Positions 46,308-55,572 of a DNA stretch of 64,000 nucleotides are shown here, one piece after another. The position numbers and the translations under genes are program-made. The notes beneath the pieces were generated by a model. That model had not been told where the DNA came from and searched no databases. It saw nothing but the letters and a program-made list of their open reading frames with translations. Where the stretch lies: contig JAOAIJ010000009.1 of NCBI GenBank assembly GCA_026414765.1, positions 124,001 to 188,000 of the forward strand, given 5' to 3'. Position 1 is the stretch's first letter; every line of letters begins with the position of its first letter. This DNA comes from Clostridia bacterium. GTDB lineage: Bacteria; Bacillota; Clostridia; Acetivibrionales; DSM-27016.

Positions 46308-48701
46308 TCAATTTTTCTGTTTTACTTCTTTTCTAAAAAGCTTCCAGCCTATGGCAGCCAACATCCATATACCTACAGTAAATATATCTGCCGCAGAAAC
46401 GTTTAGAGCCGGGTTAATTCCAACCTGCTCAGGGCTGTCATTTATCAGGTAGGTCCAGGTAGAAGTAGGTGCCTTCAAGCCTTCCTTATCCATATCTACC
46501 CCATCTTCAGTTATCTCCGCTACGGCAAGTTTTCCCGCAATCTCATTTACAATATCCTGCTGGAAATTTCTGAAGGACTCGACTGAAATCTTATTGAACT
46601 CATGCACGGGTGTTTTACCTGCTACATTTACCAAATGAATGCTCTCACGGATATAGGACATATAATCCAGGTAATCTGCCCAGCACTTATTGATATAAAA
46701 AAGTGTAACCTGCTTTTCCGCCTTTCTAAGAGGCTGCTCTCCCACCCTTTCCAGCAGCAACTGATACCGCTCCTGCAGTAAATCAGGCATCAGCCCTGTA
46801 TATACCCTGTCACAAAGTACTCCTTGCCTCCATTCATAAACAGACTGCCTTTGCTTTTCCATGATTGATGAATACTTGCTTAAAGTCAGACGGATATCTG
46901 TATTTTGACCTTCTATGATCCTTTGAACATTTCCCACACGCTTTTTGATTATTTTATTCTCTATGGGATTTTCCTGATTTTCGGGATATAGAGAAGCCGG
47001 AATCAGTTCTTTAAATCTGTAGCGCTTAAACAGGTCATCCTCCAGACTGATAAAAAACCGTGTAGAACCGGGGTCTCCCTGCCGTCCTGCACGTCCTCTC
47101 AGCTGGTCATCTATACGGCGGCTTTCATACCTGTTTGTTCCGATTACATATAAACCTCCAAGCCGGACAACTTCTTCCCGGTTCAGTTCCCATGCACCAC
47201 CAAGCTTAATATCAGTTCCCCTGCCTGCCATATTCGTTGACACAGTGACTGCTCCTATAGCTCCTGCCTGTGCTATAATACCCGCTTCCAGTTCATCATT
47301 TTTAGCGTTCAAAACCTGGCATACCACGCCAGATTCTCTTAAGGCTCCGGCAAGTTGCTCCGACTCTTCCACGCTGCATGTGCCTACCAGTATAGGACGC
47401 CCTGTACTGTGAACCCTGACGATTTCAGATGTGATAGCCTTAAGTTTTGCTTCCTTATGTGTAAATATCACATCCTCCAAATCCTCCCTTATACAGGGCT
47501 TGTTTGTAGGAATAACCAAAACATTCAACCCATAAAACTGCTGGAATTCATTTGCAGATGTAGCTGCAGTGCCTGTCATGCCACAGATTTTCGGATATAG
47601 TCTGATAAAATTCTGTAAGGTTATTGACGAAAGGATTTGTCCCTTGGTATCTGAGATAATTCCCTCTTTTGCTTCAATAGCTTCCTGAAGGCCATATGGC
47701 CAATGTCTCTTATCCGCAACACGTCCGGTAAATTCGTCAACCAGTTCGATTCTGCCATTGCGCACAATATAATCTACATCACGCTTCAGAAGTACTTCAG
47801 CATGCAGTGCATTATTTATATCCACCAAAAGTTTAAGATTTTTTTCGTCATAAAGATTTCCTGCACCCAGTATTGTTTCTACAAGGTTGAGACCCCTATC
47901 CGTAAGATATACAGTCCTTTCATACTCTCCTACCTCATAATCGGCATGAGCCTCCAGAGATCTGATTATCTCAGTCATATGGCCCGGCTCAATGTAGTTG
48001 TCTGTTTTGCCTGCAATCACTAATGGAATCCGTGCTTCATCTATCAGTATTGAGTCTGCTTCATCTATTACTCCAAAATTGAACGGCCTCAAAACAAGCT
48101 CTTTCCGATCTGTACAAAGAAACTCTTTAAGGTAGTCAAAGCCTGCTTCCTTTGCAGTCAGGTAAGTAATATCCTTTTCGTATGCTCTACGCCTTTCCGA
48201 TAATGACATCCCTTCTCTCACATGCCCAATGGAAAGCCCTAAAAATCCATACAGGGGCCCCATCCATTCAGCATCCCTCTGTGCAAGATAATCATTGAAC
48301 GTAAGCACATGAACTCCCCTGCCGGAAATAGCGTTCAGATAAACAGGAAGTACTGCTGTAAGAGTTTTTCCTTCTCCTGTCTGCATCTCTACCAGGTTAC
48401 CGTCATGCATCGCAATTCCTGCTATAACCTGTACATCAAAGTGTTTCATTCCCAGTATTCTGCGCGCCGCTTCTCTGACAAGCGCAAAGGCCGGGATAAG
48501 AAGCTCATTCTCACTCAAGCCATTCCGTGCCTGCCGGATTAATTCAAGCGACATATCCCTGAGCTGCGAATCGCTTAATGATTCCAGTCTAAACTCATTT
48601 ATCTTCTGTAGCCATATTTTATATGGCTCAATATCAAAATCAACGGATCGGTTTCGCAGTTTTCGCGCTATAGATTTAAAACTAACCTTGTTTTTAAGCA
48701 T
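46308..48701 (-). CDS. Atypical SecA-like translocase ATPase with C-terminal membrane helix
   Basis: From the ATG at 48701 (GGGAGG upstream) it has 797 residues, shorter than housekeeping SecA (~840-900). ATPase motifs are intact: MQTGEGKT (106-113), VIDEADSILIDEARIP, TGTAATSANEF, MAGRGTDIKLGG and QLRGRAGRQGDPG. The usual C-terminal zinc-binding tail (CxCxSG) is missing; instead residues ~771-789 form a hydrophobic segment followed by a basic end. That suggests permanent membrane attachment. No SecY2 gene is nearby. It may be a second, specialised SecA. A small membrane protein gene lies 120 bp upstream on the same strand. Confidence 0.8.
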   Translation of the reverse strand: MLKNKVSFKSIARKLRNRSVDFDIEPYKIWLQKINEFRLESLSDSQLRDMSLELIRQARNGLSENELLIPAFALVREAARRILGMKHFDVQVIAGIAMHDGNLVEMQTGEGKTLTAVLPVYLNAISGRGVHVLTFNDYLAQRDAEWMGPLYGFLGLSIGHVREGMSLSERRRAYEKDITYLTAKEAGFDYLKEFLCTDRKELVLRPFNFGVIDEADSILIDEARIPLVIAGKTDNYIEPGHMTEIIRSLEAHADYEVGEYERTVYLTDRGLNLVETILGAGNLYDEKNLKLLVDINNALHAEVLLKRDVDYIVRNGRIELVDEFTGRVADKRHWPYGLQEAIEAKEGIISDTKGQILSSITLQNFIRLYPKICGMTGTAATSANEFQQFYGLNVLVIPTNKPCIREDLEDVIFTHKEAKLKAITSEIVRVHSTGRPILVGTCSVEESEQLAGALRESGVVCQVLNAKNDELEAGIIAQAGAIGAVTVSTNMAGRGTDIKLGGAWELNREEVVRLGGLYVIGTNRYESRRIDDQLRGRAGRQGDPGSTRFFISLEDDLFKRYRFKELIPASLYPENQENPIENKIIKKRVGNVQRIIEGQNTDIRLTLSKYSSIMEKQRQSVYEWRQGVLCDRVYTGLMPDLLQERYQLLLERVGEQPLRKAEKQVTLFYINKCWADYLDYMSYIRESIHLVNVAGKTPVHEFNKISVESFRNFQQDIVNEIAGKLAVAEITEDGVDMDKEGLKAPTSTWTYLINDSPEQVGINPALNVSAADIFTVGIWMLAAIGWKLFRKEVKQKN

Positions 48702-48821
48702 AAAAAATCCTCCCTGTGAAATCATAAAGTCCGATAGCACCGTGCATCAATCAATTGCACTCACTACCTGTAGAGCACTAAATACTCCATCTGAGGACAA
48801 GCTGATCTAAGCTGTCCAAAA

Positions 48822-49151
48822 CTAAACTGCTTTCACAAGAAGGCTGCGTGATTCTTTGAGAGTATGATAAAAAACCAGAATCATAATACTGATAAAGTAA
48901 ATGATATCAAGAGTAATAATTGCGGAATTTGATATACGTTTCAGGCAGCATACAACAGACAAGGAAATCACTACTGCATGCAGCACGAACATGAGGAATG
49001 CATTAAGAGCGGGAGTCCTTGCTGCCAGACAGCACAAACTACAAGTCATCAGGTTTCCTATAAACTTCTGACTTGAACACCATATCAATGCCATTAACGC
49101 TACACCACAGGCAAATATAGAAAATACAGTATTTAAAACTGTCTGCAACAT
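48822..49151 (-). CDS. Small cysteine-rich membrane protein
   Basis: A 109-residue protein with three hydrophobic segments (about residues 8-25, 50-68 and 77-95). The first loop holds CSLCCLAART, and further cysteines lie near the membrane (C14, C25, and two in the second segment). Such clusters can bind metal or be acylated; no family is recognised. It precedes the SecA-like gene by 120 bp on the same strand and may belong to its unit. Confidence 0.6.
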   Translation of the reverse strand: MLQTVLNTVFSIFACGVALMALIWCSSQKFIGNLMTCSLCCLAARTPALNAFLMFVLHAVVISLSVVCCLKRISNSAIITLDIIYFISIMILVFYHTLKESRSLLVKAV

Positions 49152-49229
49152 TTTATTTACCTTCCGGATTCCAGAAAATCCATAATTCCATTTATGAAGA
49201 TTTTAACACTATTGTATATCAAATGCAAT

Positions 49230-49263
49230 ATAAAGGAGCATATCTTTTGATATGCCCCTTTAT
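49230..49263 (-). terminator. Terminator after deoC
   Basis: Fifteen-base arms (49230-49244 and 49249-49263) with one A-C mismatch and a TTTT loop, 13 bp after the deoC stop on the minus strand. Confidence 0.8.
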
Positions 49264-49275
49264 GAAGACCTTATA

Positions 49276-49977
49276 TCAATACCCTTTAAAACTACCTGAT
49301 TTTTCGTTGCTGACAATGGCTATGGATGCACTGGTACCCAATCTTGTGGCCCCTGCATTCACCATTTTTTCAGCCATAGCATAGTCACGTATACCCGCTG
49401 AAGCCTTCACCCCAGTATCTGGTCCGACAGTACGTCTCATGAGTCTGATGTCCTCTTCTGTTGCTCCTCCCGTACTGAATCCAGTTGAGGTTTTTACAAA
49501 GTCTGCGCCTGCTTCCTTTGCCAGCAGGCACGCATTAATTTTTTCTTCCTCCGATAGCAAGCAGGTTTCTATAATCACCTTAACTATAGCCTCAGGCTTA
49601 GCTGCTTTCACAACTGCCTCGATATCTGCTTTCACATAATTGGTTTTTCCGGATTTGAGAGCACCTATGTTTATAACCATATCAACTTCATTCGCTCCAT
49701 TATTAACCGCTTCTCTTGTTTCAGCAGCTTTTGCTTCTGAAGTTGTAGCCCCCAAAGGGAATCCGATAACCGTACATACCTTGACAGAAGTCCCTGTCAA
49801 TTCACTGGCAGCCAGAGTGACATATGACGGATTTACACATACCGATGCAAATCCATATTTCCTAGCCTCGCTGCAAAGCTCTTTTATCTGCTTCTCTGTC
49901 GCATCAGGCTTCAGGAGGGTGTGATCAATGATTGAAGCCAGATTAATAGCATTACCGTTTATACTCAATATTTTCAC
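49276..49977 (-). CDS. deoC: Deoxyribose-phosphate aldolase
   Basis: A 233-residue TIM-barrel enzyme. Signatures are [28 protein letters not shown] (catalytic Asp), FVKTSTGF with Schiff-base K162, and VKASAGIR with K191. It splits 2-deoxyribose-5-phosphate into glyceraldehyde-3-phosphate and acetaldehyde in nucleoside breakdown. The gene is complete and sits immediately after the remains of a nucleoside importer on the same strand, which it once belonged with. Followed by a terminator. Confidence 0.95.
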   Translation of the reverse strand: MKILSINGNAINLASIIDHTLLKPDATEKQIKELCSEARKYGFASVCVNPSYVTLAASELTGTSVKVCTVIGFPLGATTSEAKAAETREAVNNGANEVDMVINIGALKSGKTNYVKADIEAVVKAAKPEAIVKVIIETCLLSEEEKINACLLAKEAGADFVKTSTGFSTGGATEEDIRLMRRTVGPDTGVKASAGIRDYAMAEKMVNAGATRLGTSASIAIVSNEKSGSFKGY

Positions 49978-50020
49978 CTGCCCGACTAAAATTATATTTA
50001 TGTAAGTTCATATCAAAGCC

Positions 50021-50747
50021 TTACCTTTTTCCATGATCAAAAGGTTCACCTGCTGCCCTGGGAGCTTGCGAAGACTTTGAAAACATAATAAGCGCCACAA
50101 GGGTTACTATATACCGTACATCTGTCTGCAACTGCTTTTATCTCCTTGAGCTTGTGAGTAATCAATATTATAGATTTACCCTCACTGACAAGATTTTTCA
50201 TTATTCTGATAAGCTCCTGAATTTCCTGAGGTGTGAGGACCGCAGTGGGTTCATCAAATATCAGCACCTCTGCATCCCTGTAGAGCATTTTCAGAATCTC
50301 GACACGCTGCTGCATACCTACTGATATATTTTCAATCTTTGCATTTGGGTCTACATTCAATCCATACTGTTCCGACAGTTCCTTTATACGTTTTGCTGCC
50401 GACTTTGTATCAACAGTGATTCCCTTTTTAGGCTCCATACCAAGAATGATGTTTTCAGTCACAGTAAAGTTGTGTACCAGCTTGAAATGCTGATGCACCA
50501 TACCAATTCCCAACTTGTTTGCAACATTGGGATTAGATATTTTCACATCTTTTCCACGCATTCTGATACTGCCACCGTCCGGCTGGTAGAGTCCAAAAAG
50601 GATGCTCATGAGAGTTGACTTCCCAGCACCGTTTTCTCCTAGCAACGCATGTATCTCTCTCTTTTTTAGCATGAGAGTAATATTATCGTTTGCTACTATA
50701 CCGGGAAACTCCTTCTGAATATCAAGCATCTCTACAACGAATTCCAT
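50021..50747 (-). pseudogene. Nucleoside ABC importer remnant: ATPase N-half joined to permease C-terminus
   Basis: Residues 1 to ~208 are the first ABC domain of a YufO/sugar-type importer ATPase (GENGAGKST, VHQHFKL, ISVGMQQRVEILKML, LIFDEPTAVL). These proteins normally have ~500 residues and two ATPase domains; here the text breaks after ADRCTV and a stop follows in 21 codons. In another frame the same bases read VTLVALIMFSKSSQAPRAAG..., the end of a YufQ-type permease, stopping at 50021. So an internal deletion has joined the ATPase start to the permease end, removing the second ATPase half and both permeases. Confidence 0.8.
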
Positions 50748-50792
50748 CTGGCTTCCCTCCTGCTTTTACTCTAAACAAAAAATAAATATAAA

Positions 50793-50818
50793 GAAAAAGA
50801 CGGATTCCCGTCTTTTTC
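50793..50818 (-). terminator. Hairpin between binding-protein remnant and ATPase remnant
   Basis: Perfect 11-bp arms (50793-50803 with 50808-50818), 4-nt loop ATTC. Probably the old attenuator that let the abundant binding protein be made in excess over the transporter parts. Confidence 0.7.
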
Positions 50819-50831
50819 CCAATAAACGAGC

Positions 50832-51111
50832 TTATTTTATAAGACTGCCCATTTCTGCCGCAACCTTAATATCGCCTGATTGTATCTTTTTAAATACTTC
50901 GTCAACCTTTTTAACAACATCATCCGACAGGTTAGGATTTTTTGAAGGAATACCTACGCCATTGTTTTTATCATCGATATATTTATTTCGAGCTTTAAAT
51001 ATTGCAGATGAAAACATATAATCGAGACAAACAACAAATTTAAAACCTACATCATACAGAAACTCCCAAAACTGCTGCAATCAATGTAGATATGACCCTG
51101 CCTTTTACCAT
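50832..51111 (-). pseudogene. BMP-family nucleoside-binding lipoprotein remnant
   Basis: From 51111, behind AAAGGAGG, the reading MVKGRVISTLIAAVLGVSV is a lipoprotein signal start, but it stops after 19 codons, before any lipobox Cys. In the next frame (TTG at 51080, 82 codons) follows the C-terminus of a BMP/PnrA-type binding protein (NNGVGIPSKNPNLSDDVV, then KKIQSGDIKV). The ~300 residues in between, including the ligand site, are missing. It is an internal deletion remnant in the same importer locus as the broken ATPase. Confidence 0.75.
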
Positions 51112-51203
51112 CTTGATTCCTCCTTTGATGATTATAATACACCTAAAATTCTATCATATCAGTACAACTTTGTCATATGGATAATTGCTAATCACAGGAC
51201 TTT

Positions 51204-52103
51204 TTACCTATCTTTATCCATTTTGCCACCTATTACTTCACCGGCCAAAACCCTGGTCTCATAACCAGCTTCTGTCTGCTTAAGGATATCCGCATGAATA
51301 CGGACCTTGTTTTTCTTAAATAAAACAAGTACCGTTGATCCACCAAACTTGAAATATCCTTTTTCATCACCCTTTTGAACCCTTGCTCCAGAGCTGTATG
51401 TCTGAACAATTGAGCCTACAGAAGTAGCTCCTACCTCAACATACAGAATATCCCCGAAATTATCGGAAGCCAGGATGCTGTACTCCCGCTTATTCCGGCA
51501 AAAAGCCAGCGGAACGGAACTCAATGCAATAGGGTTTACTGAATAATATGCTCCATTTATCCTTTTACTCCCACTACATACACCTCCATCTATAAAATGG
51601 AATCTGTGATAGTCTACAGGACAGAGTCTCAACAGAAGATATGTTCCCCCTTCATATTCAGCGGCAAGCTGTTCATCTCTTATTAAGTCCTTCAGAGTAT
51701 ATGAAAATCCTTTAATCTGAAGCAGTTGATCAATGTTTACATTTTCCCACGCCTTTAGCCTTCCGTCTCCGGGAGAGAGTACAGCACTACCTTCTTTTTG
51801 AAATACCCGTGCTTCCGGTTTTAGCCTTCTGGTAAAAAATTCATTAAATGTTTTGAAGTCTTCAGCTTTGTCAGCGCATTCCGACATGTCTATCTCAAAG
51901 TCTCTTATAAATGACTTGACTTTAGAAGCGCTTAGCCTGCTGTCGCATATGGCCCCTGTCAGGGCTGAGTAAAATTTCCTTTTAATAAGCAGCTCCAAGC
52001 CCAACCTGCCGGTTCTAGTGCCATAAAGAGCATTGAGCAGACCTCCTCCGGCCACCTTTTCCATCTCATATTCCTTAGTCTTTCTGTTAAATATTTTTAT
52101 CAT
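51204..52103 (-). CDS. psd: Phosphatidylserine decarboxylase proenzyme
   Basis: A 299-residue protein, full length for the short bacterial type. Motifs include FNEFFTRRLKPEAR, SPGDGR (~110), CPVDYHRFHF and the self-cleavage site FGGST, where S256 becomes the pyruvoyl group. It makes phosphatidylethanolamine from phosphatidylserine at the membrane. Start at 52103 behind AGAAGGAA. No pssA is adjacent in this window. Confidence 0.93.
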   Translation of the reverse strand: MIKIFNRKTKEYEMEKVAGGGLLNALYGTRTGRLGLELLIKRKFYSALTGAICDSRLSASKVKSFIRDFEIDMSECADKAEDFKTFNEFFTRRLKPEARVFQKEGSAVLSPGDGRLKAWENVNIDQLLQIKGFSYTLKDLIRDEQLAAEYEGGTYLLLRLCPVDYHRFHFIDGGVCSGSKRINGAYYSVNPIALSSVPLAFCRNKREYSILASDNFGDILYVEVGATSVGSIVQTYSSGARVQKGDEKGYFKFGGSTVLVLFKKNKVRIHADILKQTEAGYETRVLAGEVIGGKMDKDR

Positions 52104-52269
52104 ATAAATATTCCTTCTAAAACTATATAGTAGTAATATGTCAAAAACATTAAAAGTAAATGCTACTATAATGATTCTACTAGAGGGCCCTTTGTTTGTC
52201 TATGACAAAAACTACAGACATTTTTAAAGAAGATAGGTAAATCTTCGTACCTATTTTGCATATGCTCGT

Positions 52270-53913
52270 TTAGAATTCGTCATCCTCTTCCAGAGGAATC
52301 ACTTCCTGTGGCGACACATTATGTTGTGTTTTAGTAAATTGCTTTACAGGTGTCTGTTGCATTTTATGGACATTCTTTTCATGTAGATGAGTACTTGTAA
52401 ATTTTTTTCCATGATTGTTCATTAAGCTTTCCGTGACTTTTCTACCACTATAACCGCCAAATCCACTATCTGCGCTCCTGCCTTTTACCATGGTGTTCAT
52501 TTCAAAAACGACATGTTCCAGTTCTTCCGCCTGTGATTGAAGTTCTTCAGCTGCTGCCGCACTTTCCTCGGCTGTAGCCGCATTGTGCTGTATCACCTTT
52601 TCCATTTGTGAAATGGCTATATTGACTTGGTGTATCCCTCTGAACTGCTCTTCACTGGCAGCTGTGATTTCTCCTACAATACTATTCACATTTTGCGACT
52701 TCTGGTTGATTTCTTCCAGTGCCTTCAACACCTCAGCACTGACATCCACACCTTGCCTGGACAGCTCTATATTTCTCTCAATGATTTCTGCAGTATCTTT
52801 AGCAGCCTGGGCACTTCTCTGAGCCAGATTCCTGACTTCTTCTGCCACCACTGCAAATCCCATTCCTGCTTCTCCCGCCCTTGCAGCTTCTACTGCGGCA
52901 TTTAAAGCAAGAATATTGGTCTGGAACGCGATATCGTCAATTACTTTTATGATTTTTGCAATCTTATCGCTTGATTTCTTAAGCTCCTCCATGGACACTA
53001 TCATATTGTTCATTTTGGAAAAACCTATACCGGCAGCACCCTTGGCTTGTTCCGACAAATCTGCTGCCTGCCTGGTGCTTTCAGTATTCTGGCTGACCAT
53101 GGATGAAGTCTCGTTCATTGTCGCCGAGGTTTCTTCTACCGATGCTGCCTGCTCATTGCTGCCTTCCGCCAGCTGCTGGCTTGCCGCAGCAAGCTGTCCG
53201 GCAGCTGAGGCAACCATCTTGGAGGATTGGGACAGTCTTTCGGTCAGGTTTGAAAGTACTCTGTTGATATTTCTGGAAACACCTAAGCCCAGGAGCAAAG
53301 CAAGTATTATCGCAGCTATGGACAGTACTACCATTACAATTATTGTGTTGCTGGCTTCTTTACCAAATTCACCCCGTTTCTCCGCTCCTGTTTTATCCAT
53401 TATGCCATATATTTCGTCTATAAGCCTGTTCGCCTCAATAGCCGAGTTCCTCCATGCACCATTGTACATGTTCTGGAATGCAACATCCCTTTTGTCATCA
53501 TCAATATATTTAATCATTTTGTCACTTTCAGCGTAATAAATATCTATCTGTCTCAGCAGATCCTTAACTGCACCCTCCACAGGCTGATTTTTTACCGCCT
53601 GCTCAAAACGCTTAAGTCCATTTTCAATATTCTTTTTACATTCCTCAATAGCTCTCTTGTTATTCTCTGTAAGAATGGGATCATCATTGATATAAATATC
53701 CCTTATGTAGTTTCTTATTCTCTGGTATTCCTTGGATATGTATCCCATATCAGCCAAAGCATGTCCATAATTATCATATAGTTCCTTATATCCTGTATTG
53801 ATATTGCCAAGGTTAATAGTTCCAATGCCTCCTATAAAGCCTGCAATCACAGATACTAAAATAAAACTGAGTAAAAGCCTGACACTGATTTTTTGTTCAA
53901 AAAACCATCTCAT
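52270..53913 (-). CDS. Methyl-accepting chemotaxis protein (four-helix-bundle sensor)
   Basis: From the ATG at 53913 (GGAGGAG upstream) it has 547 residues. Membrane helix near 10-30, a periplasm-side helical sensor of 4HB type (~35-185), second membrane helix ~190-212, HAMP-like linker, then the coiled signalling domain with the hairpin tip [25 protein letters not shown] segment. Possible methylation helices flank it. Last gene of the cheR-cheA-cheB-cheW-mcp operon, 36 bp after cheW, so it is probably the dedicated receptor. Ligand unknown. Confidence 0.9.
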   Translation of the reverse strand: MRWFFEQKISVRLLLSFILVSVIAGFIGGIGTINLGNINTGYKELYDNYGHALADMGYISKEYQRIRNYIRDIYINDDPILTENNKRAIEECKKNIENGLKRFEQAVKNQPVEGAVKDLLRQIDIYYAESDKMIKYIDDDKRDVAFQNMYNGAWRNSAIEANRLIDEIYGIMDKTGAEKRGEFGKEASNTIIVMVVLSIAAIILALLLGLGVSRNINRVLSNLTERLSQSSKMVASAAGQLAAASQQLAEGSNEQAASVEETSATMNETSSMVSQNTESTRQAADLSEQAKGAAGIGFSKMNNMIVSMEELKKSSDKIAKIIKVIDDIAFQTNILALNAAVEAARAGEAGMGFAVVAEEVRNLAQRSAQAAKDTAEIIERNIELSRQGVDVSAEVLKALEEINQKSQNVNSIVGEITAASEEQFRGIHQVNIAISQMEKVIQHNAATAEESAAAAEELQSQAEELEHVVFEMNTMVKGRSADSGFGGYSGRKVTESLMNNHGKKFTSTHLHEKNVHKMQQTPVKQFTKTQHNVSPQEVIPLEEDDEF

Positions 53914-53948
53914 AACCTGCAACTCCTCCCACATTGATTTTTTTGTCT

Positions 53949-54416
53949 TCAGATTTTATTGATTGCCTTGATTTCATTGGTAGTCAGAATCTTGTCCGTA
54001 TCCAGTAGCATGATTACCTTATCCTTCACCTTCCCTATACCTGTAAGAATCTCCTGTTCAGCACCATCGCCGCAAGCCGGCGGAGCCTCGATATTCTCTT
54101 CGGCTATAGCCAGCACTTCACACACACTGTCTACTACAAGTCCATTTACACGTTTACCGTTTTCACTTTCCATTTCAACTACGATGATACAGGTTCTGTC
54201 ACTATACACAGAGCCAGGTATGGAAAATTTGATTCTTAAGTCAATCACGGGAATTATCTTCCCGCGGAGATTGATGACTCCCTTTACAAACTCAGGCATT
54301 CGCGGCACATGAGTAATGGTCATCATACCGATGATCTCCTTAACTCTCAAGATATGTATCCCATAAATCTCGTTTTCCAGAACAAAGGAAAGATACTTAT
54401 TCTGTTGAATCGCCAT
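53949..54416 (-). CDS. cheW: CheW coupling protein
   Basis: A 155-residue protein from the ATG at 54416 (AGAGGTG upstream; an in-frame GTG stands three codons earlier). CheW fold with [31 protein letters not shown] and a C-terminal VDKIL-like end. It links the MCP to CheA. Lies between cheB and mcp on the minus strand; 94 bp after cheB. Confidence 0.93.
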   Translation of the reverse strand: MAIQQNKYLSFVLENEIYGIHILRVKEIIGMMTITHVPRMPEFVKGVINLRGKIIPVIDLRIKFSIPGSVYSDRTCIIVVEMESENGKRVNGLVVDSVCEVLAIAEENIEAPPACGDGAEQEILTGIGKVKDKVIMLLDTDKILTTNEIKAINKI

Positions 54417-54510
54417 TCTTATCACCTCTTTCTCCTGAATTAATAGTATATAAAGTGTGTTGAAGAACTTTATACGTCATACACTTTGCATACATATGCT
54501 TTGCACAGGC

Positions 54511-55569
<1,059 letters not shown>

Positions 55570-55572
55570 TTA

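Noticed and set aside
52916..53536. Long plus-strand open frame (206 codons) opposite the MCP gene
   Set aside because: Its Ser/Leu/Ile-rich text mirrors the helical repeats of the MCP on the other strand, and it has no ribosome site or domain.
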